From contig OZ023273.1 of assembly GCA_964007475.1 (NCBI GenBank), positions 117,289,812 through 117,353,811 on the forward strand: a stretch of 64,000 nucleotides of DNA. Reading direction: 5' to 3'. The translations under genes were made by a program, and so were the position numbers. Positions 49,341 through 63,210 of the stretch are shown in pieces (position 1 is the stretch's first letter; each line of letters starts with the position of its first letter). This DNA comes from Hybos culiciformis. Its lineage: Eukaryota > Arthropoda > Insecta > Diptera > Hybotidae. The notes beneath the pieces are model-generated. The model worked only from the letters and a program-made list of their open reading frames with translations. It had not been told where the DNA came from and did not search any database.

Positions 49341-52300
49341 TTATATTAAAGTATGTAAATTAATAAAGCTAACAGAAGTTATTATTTTTTGATATTGGAT
49401 TTGAAATTGAGAAAAATTTTAAAAATTAAATGTATCATAATAAATCTAGTTTTAAAATCTACTGAATGATGTTTTGAATGTTAAACACGGAATAACTCAT
49501 TAATGATTACGATTTTTTGTATCATTTTCATTTCATTATAATTGCGGTTTAATTTTTCTTTGCTTTTGACGAAAATTCAACTTTTGTACGCGGGAAATAT
49601 ATAAAAGTTATATATATTTTAAAATTAAAATTTATTTTGAACCAAACCCATCACCAATTTTAAATGATTTTTGCATTTGAAATCAATGCACCTAAAAAGA
49701 ATTTATGTTTTTATGTTGCTAGGCATAGTTAGATACACAGAAGAGAGAAATATTAATGGGTTTTGGGCATTAACATTTATTTAATTAGTTTTAAAACACT
49801 AAAAAATTTTTCTTTATTATTTTTATTATATATGTACATTGTACAAGTGCATTCATACATACATAAACATTAAGTACAAAATATTTCTATATCGATAGAG
49901 ATATAGCATATTCAGTTTTTGAATTTAGCTTTTTAAAGATGATTTAGAGAAAAAATGTTTCGCTTAGGAATGTTTTTTGATTTGATTTAAATTTTCCGAA
50001 TAGGCAATTTTATTTTATGTTTTCCAATTCCAATCAATTTTCCATTCAACATTTTTTTTTGCGTACACTATTTTGTATTAAATAATTAACAATACTTAAT
50101 CTTTTGTAAATCTTCTGTTTTATCTTTGAACTTGTTACAACTTTTGATTATTATCTATTTCTAATTTAAGACATTTGCAGCTAAGGGAGCAAGTTTATTT
50201 TCCACCACTTTCAAAATTTTTTTTTTTTTATTTTATACGGTCTTGTTTTTTAATATGAATCGTAAATTTATAATGAAAATTTTGGCCAAAAATAACAGCT
50301 GAATTATTTTTATAATAAAAATTTTAATTTAGAAGGAAACACATAAAAAGGGATTTAAAAAAAAAAAATTTTTTTTTTGTTGCTTTTCAATCAATTAAAA
50401 TTTGTAGACTTATAGAAGGGTTTTCGGACGAAAAATGAATCTTGTCTTTCTTCCTTTTTGTTTTTTTTTAACTCAAAAGCTATAAAATTTAGCAATAATA
50501 AAATGGAAATAAAAAAAAAAAAATTATTGAAATGCCGAAATAACTATAGTGCGAAGTAAAAAAAAAAAAATAATTACACTTAGCTTATTTCTTGAACTGA
50601 AAATCCTTTTTCAACATTTTTTTTTATATTGTTTAACCCATGTAACAATTTAATTTAAGATTTTTTATTATTTTTGGTAAAATTTATGGCTTCTCTTTAT
50701 CGTTAAAATATTTCTTTAGAATTATGACATTTTGATTAAAAATGATAAAGGTATAGTTCTAGTATGTATGTAATTTATTTAGTCAGTTCAAAAGCTTTGC
50801 GATGGTGTTTGTTATATATATTTTTTTAATATGATTAATATGATTCATTGATTGTGACGGAAAATATTGTAATTTTATTTATATATTAGAAATTTTAATT
50901 TTTGATAGGTCTAGTCTAGTGGAACTCTAGCAGTTGAGATTACAATATTCTTATTAGTTATTTATTTTTGTTATAAGACATTAGCATGAGATTATTAACG
51001 ACGATATACCTCCTCAGCGCACTGTCCGTAATAAAAAATTATAACGAACATTAATCGTAAAAAACATTTAAATAACTATTAATTTTAAAAATATATGTTC
51101 TTCTCATACTTCATTTCAATATTGAATAAATTATGCTCAAAGAAATAAAAAAAAAAAATGTAAAAATAGTTTATCGGGCGAAATAAGTCTGTTACAATAT
51201 TTCGTGTAGTAATAATTTTGATGGAACAATTTGTTTTCATTTTTATGAGTATATTTTTAATTATAATTTATGATTTTTTCATGTCATTGATTTATTATAG
51301 TAATTATTTTATTCTTTTTTTTTTTTTTTATTTAATTTTAATTATGGTTGGTTTTTTTTTTATTTTTTTTTTTTTTTGTTGCAATTCTTTATCAAAATAT
51401 TTTTTTTTAATTGCAATAATTGTATTTTTGTAACTGATGTAAAATAAAAATATACCTACCTAAAATATAAAACGGATATATATTGAAATTTTATTAAAAT
51501 AAAAAAAATAAATTAATGGTCATGTATCCAGAAATTGGCTTTTCTTTATATACTATAAAATATAACAATTTTAATATATTAACTTTAATTATATTTATAT
51601 ATAGATAATAAAAAATTTGTATGTACATATTTAAAATTACTATTTAACAATTAAGAAATATAATTGATTTTATGGAAAACAAAAAGATTGCAACAAATTT
51701 TTAATATAACATTTTAATATTCTTAATATAATTAATATGTTAAATTGAAATTGAAAAATAAATTAAATTAATTCTTATTTTAAATGTTATTATTAAATTA
51801 ATCATTTATTCAATATATTTAATTATTCTAAGGTTGTTCTCGAAGAATTCGAATAATTGTACCTAAGTAAAACTGCCTATAAATATATATAATAAAATTC
51901 TATTCTTTTGAAGTATGAAGACAATTTAGTGTCCATCAGTCATAATTGTTATTACTTAATACACTGACATTGTCGTGCAGAAATCATTATAAAAATGTGT
52001 GATGTACGTACGTGAAGTCAGTTAAATCCGTGTAATTAAAAATAAATAAAATATGTTGTATTATTCTGAGAGGATAAGGAACAAAATTAATTTCTATAAT
52101 AACACTTAAGATTATATGTATATAATTTAATGAGTTATATGTGTATATTTAATGAGATTACAGTATATAATTTAATGAGGAAAAATTATTCGTGTAATAA
52201 ATAAATTTATGTCAGCTTTTTTAAATTGCAAAAATTTATTGTTTTTTTTTTTTTTCAATTTTATTATTTAATTTCGTAAGTGAATATGAAGTTCATCTCA

Positions 52301-53270
52301 TTTCATTAAAACATAATATTTGATTAGTTGAACTATTTTAAGTTGCTTAAAAATAAATTGATGAAAAAAAAAATCATGATGATTAAACATAATTCTGATT
52401 ACATTGTCATGTTTTTTATTTTTTTATTTTAAGCTTATGACTAGAGATTAAAAAATGTTTAATATTCTAACATAGAAAATAAATCTTTAAATTAAAATTT
52501 CTTGACAAAAATTGAAAAAAATAAAATTGCTAATCACGTTGAATTTTCTTAAAAACGTGATCAAGTCATAATAATCTTGTTTAAGTTTAAGTTTTTTTTT
52601 TTTTATTAATTATTTATGAAATATAATTCCATTAATTTATCGACAAAAAAAAATTTTCGGGTTTTTTACACTGAAAATATTATTATTATTATTTTACGTT
52701 TTTGTATAACTATGAATTTAGGTAGATATACTTTATTATAGAATTTTTTTTTCTTGATAAATTATATTTTTAGATGAATCAGATCGCGTTATGATATCTA
52801 CTCTTGACAGTATAAATTGTTCGGGTAAAAAATAAATAAATTATTCCACAGAAGAATAAAAAAATGGAATAAAAAGTTATAGTGGAGATAATTATTATTA
52901 TTAGATAAAAGTATATGATGTAGGTACGTAAAAAAAAGAAAGAAGAAGAAAAAAAAACCAAAAATATTTTCATGAAGCAATTAAAGCGATATTCTTAGAT
53001 ACAAAAAAAAAACTTTTTCTAACTAAATTCTGAACTGAATAAATCTATAGAAAAAAAAAACTAAAATTATAAAAGTCAAAAATTATTCTTTCGTGTTGTG
53101 TGTGTAATTTGCATATCTGTTTTTATTTAATTTTTTTGTATACAGAAGATAATTTCATTAAGTAGTCATTTTTTTCAAGTCAATCAATACAACATAAATG
53201 TGTAATTGGAGTGGCTCAAAAATGTTCTACGAAAATAATAGTAAGAATATTTTCAGTAGCTATTCAGTGT

Positions 53271-53278
53271 AGTATACT
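53271..53278 (+). repeat. Left 8-bp target duplication of hAT element
   Basis: agtatact, itself a palindrome, is repeated at 54227-54234. Confidence 0.75.
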
Positions 53279-54226
53279 TACGCTGACCATTCGTCCCTTT
53301 TTTCAAGGGACAGTCCCTTGTTTGGATGTCTCATCCCTTGAATTGAGATATTTTAAAATTATTAGTTCCCTTAAAATCCCATATTTCTGCCACACACGTT
53401 TAAATTTTTAATAGCTCTGAAATAACAAATTTTTAGCAGAGCGTGAAAATAATTCATTTGGACAACAACGACAATTTCTTTAATTTTTATGACACTTGTG
53501 TACAATATTTAAGCCAATTGACAAAAGAATTCGAAAATATACTTGTTGTTGAATGGATTTTATTGAAAAGTGTACCGTGTGTTGAAAGTTGAAAATAGCT
53601 TAATTTATATATGTGAAAAATTCCAAAAATTGACGATAATGAGTTACTTGATGAAGTGTCTTGCATCTCAAATTTTGCAACTGAAGAAAAGGTTAAAAAA
53701 AATTAATTATAACATTGTCTTTAAAATTATGGAATTTTGTTTCTGCTTACCAGGCTCAAATGCACCTACAGAGCAAGTGTTCTCAATTATGAACAATTTA
53801 TGGATATCTGAAAAATCTCAAATGAAAGTAGATACCGTTAGATCATTATTAATATGCAAGTGCAATTTTGAAATGTGATGCTTGGACTTTTATAATTTCT
53901 TGAAAGATGAAAAAGAAATTCTCAAAAAAATTCACTCTACTCAAAAATATTAATGGTATATTAACTATATTTTAATTAAATTTTTTTTTATATATTCTAA
54001 ATCAAAAATTATTTCTTTTCTAGATCTTAGATCCTATCTATAAAAAAATGAAGATGCAATTTTTTTTCTCAAGTCATATTGTTCTTTATTTAAGTTTGAA
54101 TATGAATTTAAATTCAATATCATTATATTTTAGTTTGTATAAAAACTAATATACTGTTTTTGTTTAAAATTTGGAAACTGTTTTATTTCTGTCCCTTATT
54201 TTTATAATTGAAAAATGGTCACCGTA
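53279..54226 (+). mobile_element. hAT-type DNA transposon with broken transposase
   Basis: The left end tacgctgaccatt and the complement of the right end tacggtgaccatt differ by one base. Both are followed by a tccctt/agggac motif (53292-53316 and 54190-54197). An 8-bp direct repeat, agtatact, flanks them. The 948-bp element holds a plus-strand transposase remnant from about 53455 to 53878. Eight-base duplication plus a hAT-type C-terminus make the superfamily call solid. Its ends and transposase differ from those of the hAT element at 22953, so it is a separate family. Confidence 0.87.
53455..53878 (+). pseudogene. hAT transposase, C-terminal half, frameshifted
   Basis: Three pieces in different frames or split by stops follow the normal order of a hAT transposase. 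First, FFNFYDTCVQYLSQLTKEFE and VEWILLKSV (53470-53570). Then NELLDEVSCISNFATEEKV in a second frame (about 53637-53695). Then CLPGSNAPTEQVFSIMNNLW (about 53741-53800) leading to a stop at 53878. The last block is the conserved C-terminal dimerisation signature, where related proteins read SNA..ERVFS. An upstream stop near 53590 and a shift near 53700 make it non-functional, and the N-terminal half is absent. The family call is by motif recognition. Confidence 0.85.
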
Positions 54227-54234
54227 AGTATACT

Positions 54235-57200
54235 GCAAATATATGAATTTCTCTGTGAATATAGATGCATAAATCTATAAACTTTAATGTGATAAGTTTT
54301 CTTTAAAACAGAAAATTTCGATAGCGATTTCCTTAAATCAAAAATATTATAGAGCCCCATTTATATTTAAAATAAAAATAAATATATATTTTTTATATTT
54401 TACTTCATTTATCAAAAAAAAAAAAAATAAAGAAATAAAAAAATTTTAATATTAATATCTATTAGTAAGAATTAACTCACTTCATTCTGGGCTAAATCAT
54501 ATGAAGATTTTTCATTTTTCTCGTACAGTTTTCATTATTTTTTTTTTTGGATAATTTCCAAAAAAAATATTTTTTTAATGGAAAACAAGAGACTGTATGA
54601 ATATTAAATAAAGAATTTTTGTGATATTTAATATTGGAGAAAAAACAAAAAAAAAAAAAAATTAACATAAATAGGTCATTCTGCTCGTATTATTCCAACT
54701 TTGAAGGATTATGGGCTTTATTATTATTATTATTATTTTCATTTTAATGCAGATTCGTGAGTTTTGGCTAAAATTCATATTTATTATTTTGCATAAATTA
54801 GCCACTTACAAAAAATAAGAAAAAATTAAATTAAAATTAAACGATATGATTTATTCATTTTCTTTATACTTGAATAGCATTTAAGTATTTATGATTTTTT
54901 TTTTATGTTATTTGCCTTATATATATTCTTTTGATGTTTTTTGTTCTTAAATCATTTTGATTCTCTTTTAAGTTAATTAATAATTATGATGACTATAATT
55001 TTCTTTTTATATATATTTAAATATTAAGTATTCCAAGGACCATCAGGAAACTATTTAGAATTTATTAATTATTTAAAACTATTCATATTTCTGTGTTTTA
55101 TAATTATGCGATTATAATGATGTGACAATTTGAAATATTTTTGTAACATCAAAATTATTATAAATATAAAAATTATAAATCTTATATGATAAATTGATAT
55201 CTAATAAAAAGTTTATTTAGTTTTAGTCTAAAAATTTTTCCTTGAAATAATTAACAATGAAAATACACTTTGTACTACTTGTACATATTTCTTAACATTT
55301 ATTGCATAATTACTTAAAATTTGAACACGGAATTTCTCGCGAATCATTAAAATGTTTTTATTTGGAACTTCATTATTTATACTTCTTCGTAATTATTTAC
55401 TTCTAAAGAAATGTTGAATATTAAAGTTTTTATTTTTTTTTTGCATTCTTTATTGGCAAATATGAACGCGTGAAGTAAATTTCTGATTTTATTTTGAAAT
55501 TATTGAAAAAAAAAAAAAAACAATAAATAATTGGAAAATGTTATTTGTCACTAATTAATAATGACTTTAAAAATGTTAATTTTTATTTTTTTATTTTTTA
55601 TTTTATATTTGTTTTCATCTAATGTAAAATTGCGTAGTGTAGGTCAGGCACAAATTTTTTTATTTTTATTTTTTTTTTGTATATACACATAAAATATAAT
55701 ATAAACAAATAAAAAGCGAAAAATATAATCTCGTTGCAGAAATTTATGCGATAAATAAAAATTAAAATAAAAGAAAAAAAAATATATAGTTATAATATAA
55801 ACAAAAATTGACTCAGTGCTTATTTTGTTATTTAAATTAGGTACAAATTGTTTATGCTATGACCATTAACATAAAAATTCATATATGTATAGGTGTGTAC
55901 CAAATTATGTATCAAATTATATAACCTTCTGAAATGTAAAAAAACTGACACTGTACTTATGTTAAAACTATATTCATGTCAGAAGTCAGTATATATACTA
56001 AACGTTTTTTAAATGGTGTCAAAATATTTGTTATGACATTGTGGATATTTGGTTCTTGATTGATATACATTTATTTAAAAGTCTCAACCCCCTCATATAA
56101 ATATTGATAATTCCAAATCCATCGCACAGATGAACATTTTTCACAACTTTTTTTTTTATCTTCACATATTTATTTGACTGCCACTTTATATGCAGTCCAT
56201 ACTATAAAAATTGTTTTGAAATATTTTGCTTAATCTATCTATATTATATAACTAGACTAATCAAAGGTGTTATGAGTTCTATACGAGACTTACGCGAATA
56301 ATTTTATAAGCTTTTATTATGTTTACAAAAGATTTCATAATAATAATAATAATAATAACAAATAACAAAATCTTACAAATATTTATAAAACTTATTCAAA
56401 TATCACGAAAGAAAAAGAAAAAAGAAAAAAAAAAAATTAATTTTAAATATCAATTTAGTTTATTTTTGTTTCAGAAATGAATTTAAAAAGTTTTTTTTTA
56501 ATGAAAACAAACACAAATTATTGATTAAACTTTTTTAAAATGATTATTGAAATAGATTATGCAAAACATTATTGTCTACTTCGTCTAAGTGTTATAGCAA
56601 AGAAAAAAAAAAAAAACTTGTTCATTAAAAGTTTGGAAGGACGTTTTTGGCCTCTAGCAAAAATAGAAACAATTCAATTAAAATGTTTATTAGTTTAAAG
56701 GAGAATTAAGTTCTTATAAAATTAGAATCTTAACACAAGAATTATAATTACAAATTTTAAATTTATTTAATTCCTGCTTAGAATAATTTTATTACCAAGT
56801 ATTGGTCGAATTTAATGTTTTCTTTGTTAAAATTGATTAAAATAAACTATCAAGAAAAAAAAATTATTTCAAGCTTAAGGCATTCTAAACTTGATAAAAA
56901 TTGATATTATTTTTTCTGAAATATACATATAAATAAATGAATATTGTATAAAAATTCAAAAAAAATATTATAAATTACCAAGAGCCTAAAATATTAGTAA
57001 CAATGAATTCCATAAACTTTAAAAAAACTAACTAAACTACGCGACTTCATTATTATATACCTATGTGTGTATAGAACAACATGAAAATGTAGTAAATTTG
57101 AAAAAAAACTATTCCACTACTATCCCAAAAACTATCTGAAGAATCTAAAAATGTCCAGGTGTTTCAAAGGTGATAATGGACGTACAAAGACTTCGTAAGT

Positions 57201-60018
57201 ACATAGAATATATTAGATAAGATACCATCATAATTTCTTATGCTGCATTTAATGATTTAAGTTTAAAAAATTTTTTTTTATAAAAATTAAAAAAAATCTT
57301 ATAGAATAATGCATGTACGTAAGTAGGTATATACGTATTGATTGTATACATTGCACACTGTGCAAATGTATTATATTCAAAAAAAAAAAATACACTGATA
57401 ATGAAATTTAAATTTTAATATATATATTTTAAAAATTTTTTTTTTCGTAAAAAGGCATAATATTTATTCAGCTGTGATTATTATGATTGACGTTTTAGAA
57501 AATTTATAATATTCAATTCGTATTCAACATTAGTACAACACAGTTAAGATTAATTTTTAAAAAGTACAATATTTGATAAGATTTCTCTGCTGTGTGTAGT
57601 GTTCAGTTCAGACTAAAAATAAAAATATGTTCACAGTATTATAATAATCTTAATACCTATATATATGTATAAAATTTTTACTATATCACTAATTAATGAT
57701 TTCAAAATGCGTAAATAGAAAAAACAAAAAACGTTTGTTCGTAGAAAGACAAATTTTCTCTCGATTCAAGTAAAACGAATATACTATATAAGTAGGTATA
57801 TCTTTATTGTTGATAACATTAAATCATTTTTAGTTAACATTTTTTTTTAAGCTAAAATACATATATTCATTCATTATAGTTAGTAGTAGTATCGTGTTTA
57901 AATTGGAGCTTTATTTTTATTGGTTATTATAATGCTCTATTGCATGAACTCTCATCGTTTATTTACAAAAGAAAAAAAAAAACAAAAATAAAAAAATTCA
58001 ATTTACGCTTATGAAAAAGCGATAAAAATGCGATAATATTTTTCTTTGTTTATTTAGTTTCTTTTCAAGCCAAACATACAACATATATACGCAATAAAAA
58101 CGTTTATTTTTAATTTATTAATAATAAAAAAAGCTCTGACTTATATATGCATAAGCATTATGTACATATGTACATAAAATTTATTACTTAGTTCTATTTT
58201 GCTACTAATATCATTTTTAGAATTTTTATTTTTTCGATAGAAATATTGAGTACCTATATATTTTTCCCATTTTTTTAAAGATGAGAAAATTTATACTCAG
58301 CAGGGGATTATAATTATTAAATAAATGAAAAATCTTAATAAGAATTTATTTTCCATTACTTTGCCATAGTAAGTTGTTTTTATTTTCTTAAATTTTCCGA
58401 TTGAAATCATAGCAAGAGAATGAACTTACAAACTAAACTTAATGACTTAACAAATTAACCTGTATAATTAGCATGTTACAATGTTCATGTGTAACGCTCT
58501 GGCCATCCATCTCTCAAATATTTCCCAAACTCCCAAATATTTCCCAATAACTCTGTGATCATTTTTTTGCAACAACAAAATGTAAGTACAGTGCGCTGTT
58601 GACTTCTTTGACGGTCTTAGACTATTTACTGGAAAATTTTGAGTAGGGGACAAAATTTGTCATAAATGACGAACTTTTTATAGTTTTTTCTTAGATTATG
58701 GAGAACGGAATTTATTTTGAATATATTTTGAAAAAAAATAAAAATAAATCGAAAAAATTGTTTTTTTATGTTATTATTTTCAGGTCATTTGCCTTTTTGC
58801 AATAATTTTCAGATTATGAGTTTATGCTTATTATTTGAAAAAAAAAAAGAAATAATAATAATAATAATAATAATATTTTAATAATATTATTACTTAACGG
58901 TTTTCCAGTGCATTTAACATAAATAAATTGTTTTATGAAAAAAATAAAAAAACAACATAAATATTTACTTTTTTTTTTTTTTTAGTTTTAATTTATTGCG
59001 TAAATGTTGCACAATATTTTTATAGAAAACAATAATTTCCCCCCACATATTTTAGCTGCTCACAACAAACCCCAAAAAAATTTAAATTGCTAATGGTCAT
59101 GAAAATAATTCCCATATCTGTATACCTACATATATTATAATATAAATAACCAAAATATTATTAAATTCCGTAGTAGAATTGATCATTTGAAAATAATTCT
59201 TACACATCATACTTAATGTCAGAAATATCTAAAGAACTTCAAATAAAAACAATCAGCCATAACCAATAAACCAATATCAATCTAGTTCTCTTACTTGGAT
59301 TTTAAGAACCTAGATATTATTTAATAGTACTAAAATGTTACCAAATTTGAAATTAAAGGCTTTTTTTTCTAAGCCATATGGTAAAATAAATAAATAAAAA
59401 AAAATTCCTAATTATATAGTATAAATTTAAAATAATATTTTTTTTTATATTACCTATATTAAACAACAAAATTACAGAGCAAACAAAATAAACTGTTCCC
59501 TTCATATCATAAAATATATGTATATATGATTATTTAATAATTTTTTTTTTTTATCGAAAAGTGTAATTATTAATAAGAATGTTTTTATTTTAAACATAGT
59601 TCTTTGTTTTAAGCACGCAAAGTTTTTTTTTTTGTTTTTTTTATATATAGAAACATAAAACCGATTACTTGTTGCTATCCAATCTAATTATTTCTTAATA
59701 AAAAAAAATTTATCTTTAAGCTTATGAAATAAAGTAGATATATATTTTTTATGCAGCGAGCGGCTAAATATTAATTTGATGAAATAAATATTTTTATATA
59801 TATAAGTTTCATAATGATTGCATTTTTATGAACATATTAGTAAAATTTAAAAAAAAAAAAAAAAAAAGATTAAAATATTAAATTTTTTTCAATCTTAAGT
59901 AATTTTGTTTTTTTTTTATGTTGGACTTTAAATTTTATAACTTGTTGTGATGTAATGGTTTTTTTTTTCTCTACATTCTAGAACTTTTTTTTATTATGTC
60001 GAAATGTCGAAATATAGT
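54235..60018. other. AT-rich non-coding region
   Basis: No supported gene. (AAT)n tracts lie at about 56338-56358 and 58851-58874. One GC-richer patch at 58468-58640 is listed separately. Confidence 0.6.
58468..58640 (-). other. GC-richer patch with short open frame, unidentified
   Basis: The base composition stands out from the flanks. On the minus strand, after an AG that could be an acceptor, a frame reads GNIWEFGKYLRDGWPERYT before a stop. The overlapping frame is also open. The sequence caaatatttccca is directly repeated at about 58517 and 58534. It could be an exon, a decayed insertion or chance. Confidence 0.25.
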
Positions 60019-60287
60019 ATATATCGTCTGCTGAGAAATGAAACAACGTATGACATTTATACGTCATTATTTGACAATAGCACCATTCGATTCCTCGTAC
60101 TCGATTTTATAAGTACAACTACTTTGCAATATTCTTAATGTTGATTAAAATGTGTTTTTTAGATGAAAATTGTACGCCACTTGATATTTTTTCATACGTT
60201 TTTTTTAATTTTCAAATCTTTAAATTCAAATTACTCGAAACTATACTTTTCATTATACGTTGTTTCATTTCTGAGCAGGCGATATAT
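60019..60287. mobile_element. MITE with 33-bp inverted ends
   Basis: 60019-60051 and 60255-60287 are inverted copies with two mismatches in 33, sharing agaaatgaaacaacgtat. The 269-bp unit has no coding capacity. A smaller palindrome, gacatttatacgtc, lies just inside the left end. No clear target duplication was found, so the superfamily is unassigned. Confidence 0.75.
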
Positions 60288-60289
60288 AA

Positions 60290-62780
60290 TATTTATTAAG
60301 TATAATATACAACACGGAAATTATTTTTATTTTCGAAGGTGTTTATGTTTTTTTATTAATATTATTTACTATACTTTATCTATATTATGTTAAGAATATA
60401 ATTTTCATTAGTTCTATCTTATGTTTTAATTATGTGAAGAAAAAAAAAGGTTATTTCCAATCATGGTTAGGTCATACAATAAACAATATTATATGCGTAT
60501 ATTAATTATATATATATTTTTTTTTTTTTTATTATTATGTACATAATATCAATAAATATTCAATTTATTATAAATAAAGATTTTTATTTATCTTAAGGGC
60601 AAGTAAGTAATATAAGATTTTAAGGAAGTTCTAACTATTTTTATTTTATTTTATGTTTCATACTTAAATCCATTAAAAATAATCTAAATGGAAAAAATTA
60701 ATAAATTAAAACTAGTATACATAGTAAGTAGTATTATACTAAATTACTATAAATTTACAAGTTTGAAAACTTTTTTTTTTGTTTTTTATATAACTATATA
60801 TATATATATATATATATTATATTATTATTGTTATGAGCAAAGGAAGGCAAAGAATAAATATTCAGAAGAAGAAGAAGAAAAAAAAAGGTATAATATACGA
60901 AAAAATGATGACCATTTTTATTTCTTTCAATATATATATATATGTATATAAAATTTCACTTTATTTTTCCTAAGTTTTCTTCTGCTTTTTTTTTTTTTTA
61001 TACAAAATTCCCATAATTGGTCTCTTTTGTTCGAAAAACATTTTATTATATAACTGAAATTCCTATGTTATATAGGAAAAATGTACATTTTCATGCTCTT
61101 GAAAGGAAAATTTATATATATATATTTTTTTATTTTATATAAAATGTATATTTTTCTTACACATTTTTAAGAAAATTACGTAATTCTATTATTCCAAGTA
61201 ATTTATATAATCAAAAAAAAAAAAAAATTATTCTTCTAAAGTTTTTTCATTTATTTCATTTATTCAGTTGAACAATTTACCTAAAAACTTCTTAGAAAAT
61301 AATAATAATAATAATAATAATTTTATTTTTTTTTATTTTATCCATATATATAAAACTAATATAGAAAAATATGCAAACTATGCAAAAAAACATAAAAAAA
61401 AAAAAAAAATGGTTGCCTGTTGGCAACTGGATTGCTATATAATTTGTCAATATTTTGCCAAATTGCTCAATTCATAAAAAATAAAATCAAATTAGTTATT
61501 TCATATACAAGTATGTGTATAATATATGATTTTGAATTTAATAATAAAAGAATAAAATTCCAAATATTTTTTATTATATGGTTTTTATTTTCGATATAGA
61601 TATCTTGTATTTGTAATACATATATATTAAATATAAATTAAGCTTTTTCCTAGAAAATTATCTAAATTATTATTAAATTATTATTTTTTTTTTAATACTT
61701 TGTAGTAAAGAAAGAGATATTGACTTCTTTGGATAATATGCTTAAAATAATTTTATTGAAAATTATTTCTATAATTAGAATAAAAAATAATTGGCTTTTT
61801 TTTTATAGGTAATTATCTTTAAAGAATTTTGTCCTTGCACCTCATTGTAATATTCAGAGAGCTTGGAAAGTTTTTTTTTGTATCTAAACTGGTGCAAAAT
61901 GAGATTTTTGTAATAAGTGATAATTTGATGATGTCGAGTGAAGATCTGCGCTTTTATATAATTGCATTATATGCTCATTATACGTTAATATTTTAGAAAC
62001 TACTCTTGTGCGCCTACATTTAAAAAAAAAAATTAAAAAAAAAAACTACACCTACTTATATGCTCAGATGCAGATGTAATGTTTCTATACAATCCGAATT
62101 AAAAACAATATTATATAATAATCAATTACCTACATTATTACAATGTATAAGATCATTAAGAAAATATATATTGAATCTTTTCATATTTTTTTTGTATACT
62201 TCTTAAATTTTATTAAATACATTATTATACAGTTTATTCATCTAAAAAAAAAATAATTCAGTAATAATTTGTTTATGTGGAATAAATTCTTTTGCATAAC
62301 TCATGCTTATGATTACATTATTCAAAACAATAACCAATTTAAGTCTGTTTATATTGTATATGAACAAAACAATCTTAAAGAAATATATTTAGTGCATGTA
62401 CTTAAGTTAAATTTACAAAATCATATGCCATAAACATAAAATCATAAACCATACACTGCAAAAAACGAGAGAGATGCGGCAGCTTTTTTTTTTTCTGTAT
62501 ATTTTTTTGCTATTTATATAATTCAAATCGAACTATTAGATGATGTTAGCAAAATTTGCTAATTTTTAATATAAATATTCATATGATTTTGTAGCAATAT
62601 TTTTAACTATCAGAAACAGTTGCAGTTTAAATTATAAATTTATAGCTGGTTCTTACAGCTAATTTTCTTCTTTTTTTTCAGTGCATGTACATAAATATAT
62701 AACATATATAATATATATTTTATATCTTCAAATTCTGGTACTATACATAGGTGGTATGCATAAGTAAGTATATGTTTATA
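60290..62780. other. AT-rich non-coding region
   Basis: Homopolymers, (TA)n at about 60795-60818 and (AAT)n at 61300-61320. Chance open frames only. Confidence 0.6.
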
Positions 62781-62781
62781 T

Positions 62782-63210
62782 ATGCCCACCCCGACTCCAC
62801 CCTCATTTCTCGACCCACTTTTTCCTCCAATCGTTAAATTGACACAAAAATCTCTTGTGTCTGACAATGGCCGTTATGTTCTGGCACGATTGCGTGACAA
62901 AAAATTATATGACGATATAAGACTTTATCTCGCTTACCTGTATGATAAGGATGACTCGTTTAGTATCAATGGAAAGACCACCACTTACATTAGAACGAGA
63001 CTGTTAGAAGAAGGCCTCCCTACCGACATTACAGAACTTAGATGTCTATATGAGAGATACCATGCTGCTATTGGCCTGCCAACCCAACATATTAACTCAG
63101 ATCTCTCTTCCTACGCTTCGGAGCTAAGAGCTAAAAGAATGGACTATGTTCAAAGAATAAGAGAAAATGAACAAAGGTTTTTTCGGCCCATCTCCCATTT
63201 CCATAAATAA
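62782..63210 (+). CDS. LINE upstream ORF, 142 residues
   Basis: The open frame lies directly upstream of, and overlaps, the endonuclease ORF. It contains no CCHC zinc knuckle or coiled coil that I can see. It is rich in charged residues toward the C-terminus (for example RAKRMDYVQRIRENEQRF, about residues 115-132). The first ATG may belong to flanking TA-rich DNA, so the true protein could be N-terminally truncated. Codon use and position make a real element protein likely: an ORF1, or the tail of one. Its function is not recognised. It ends 44 bases past the ORF2 start. Confidence 0.65.
   Translation: MPTPTPPSFLDPLFPPIVKLTQKSLVSDNGRYVLARLRDKKLYDDIRLYLAYLYDKDDSFSINGKTTTYIRTRLLEEGLPTDITELRCLYERYHAAIGLPTQHINSDLSSYASELRAKRMDYVQRIRENEQRFFRPISHFHK

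Larger units (their letters stand above)
47370..53265. other. AT-rich non-coding region
   Basis: No supported gene or mobile element. It contains a 14-bp short tandem repeat at 49303-49340 and a possible exon at 48638-48764. The open frame at 51218-51433 is a run of hydrophobic codons from T-rich DNA and is not treated as a gene. Confidence 0.55.

Noticed and set aside
51218..51433. Hydrophobic 71-codon frame resembling a membrane protein
   Set aside because: Phe/Ile/Leu-rich translation is what T-rich DNA gives by chance; there is no other support.
51880..51945. TATA-like tataaata followed by an arthropod-type initiator-like tcagtc
   Set aside because: The spacing of about 50 bp is too long for a TATA-initiator pair, and TATA words are everywhere in this DNA.
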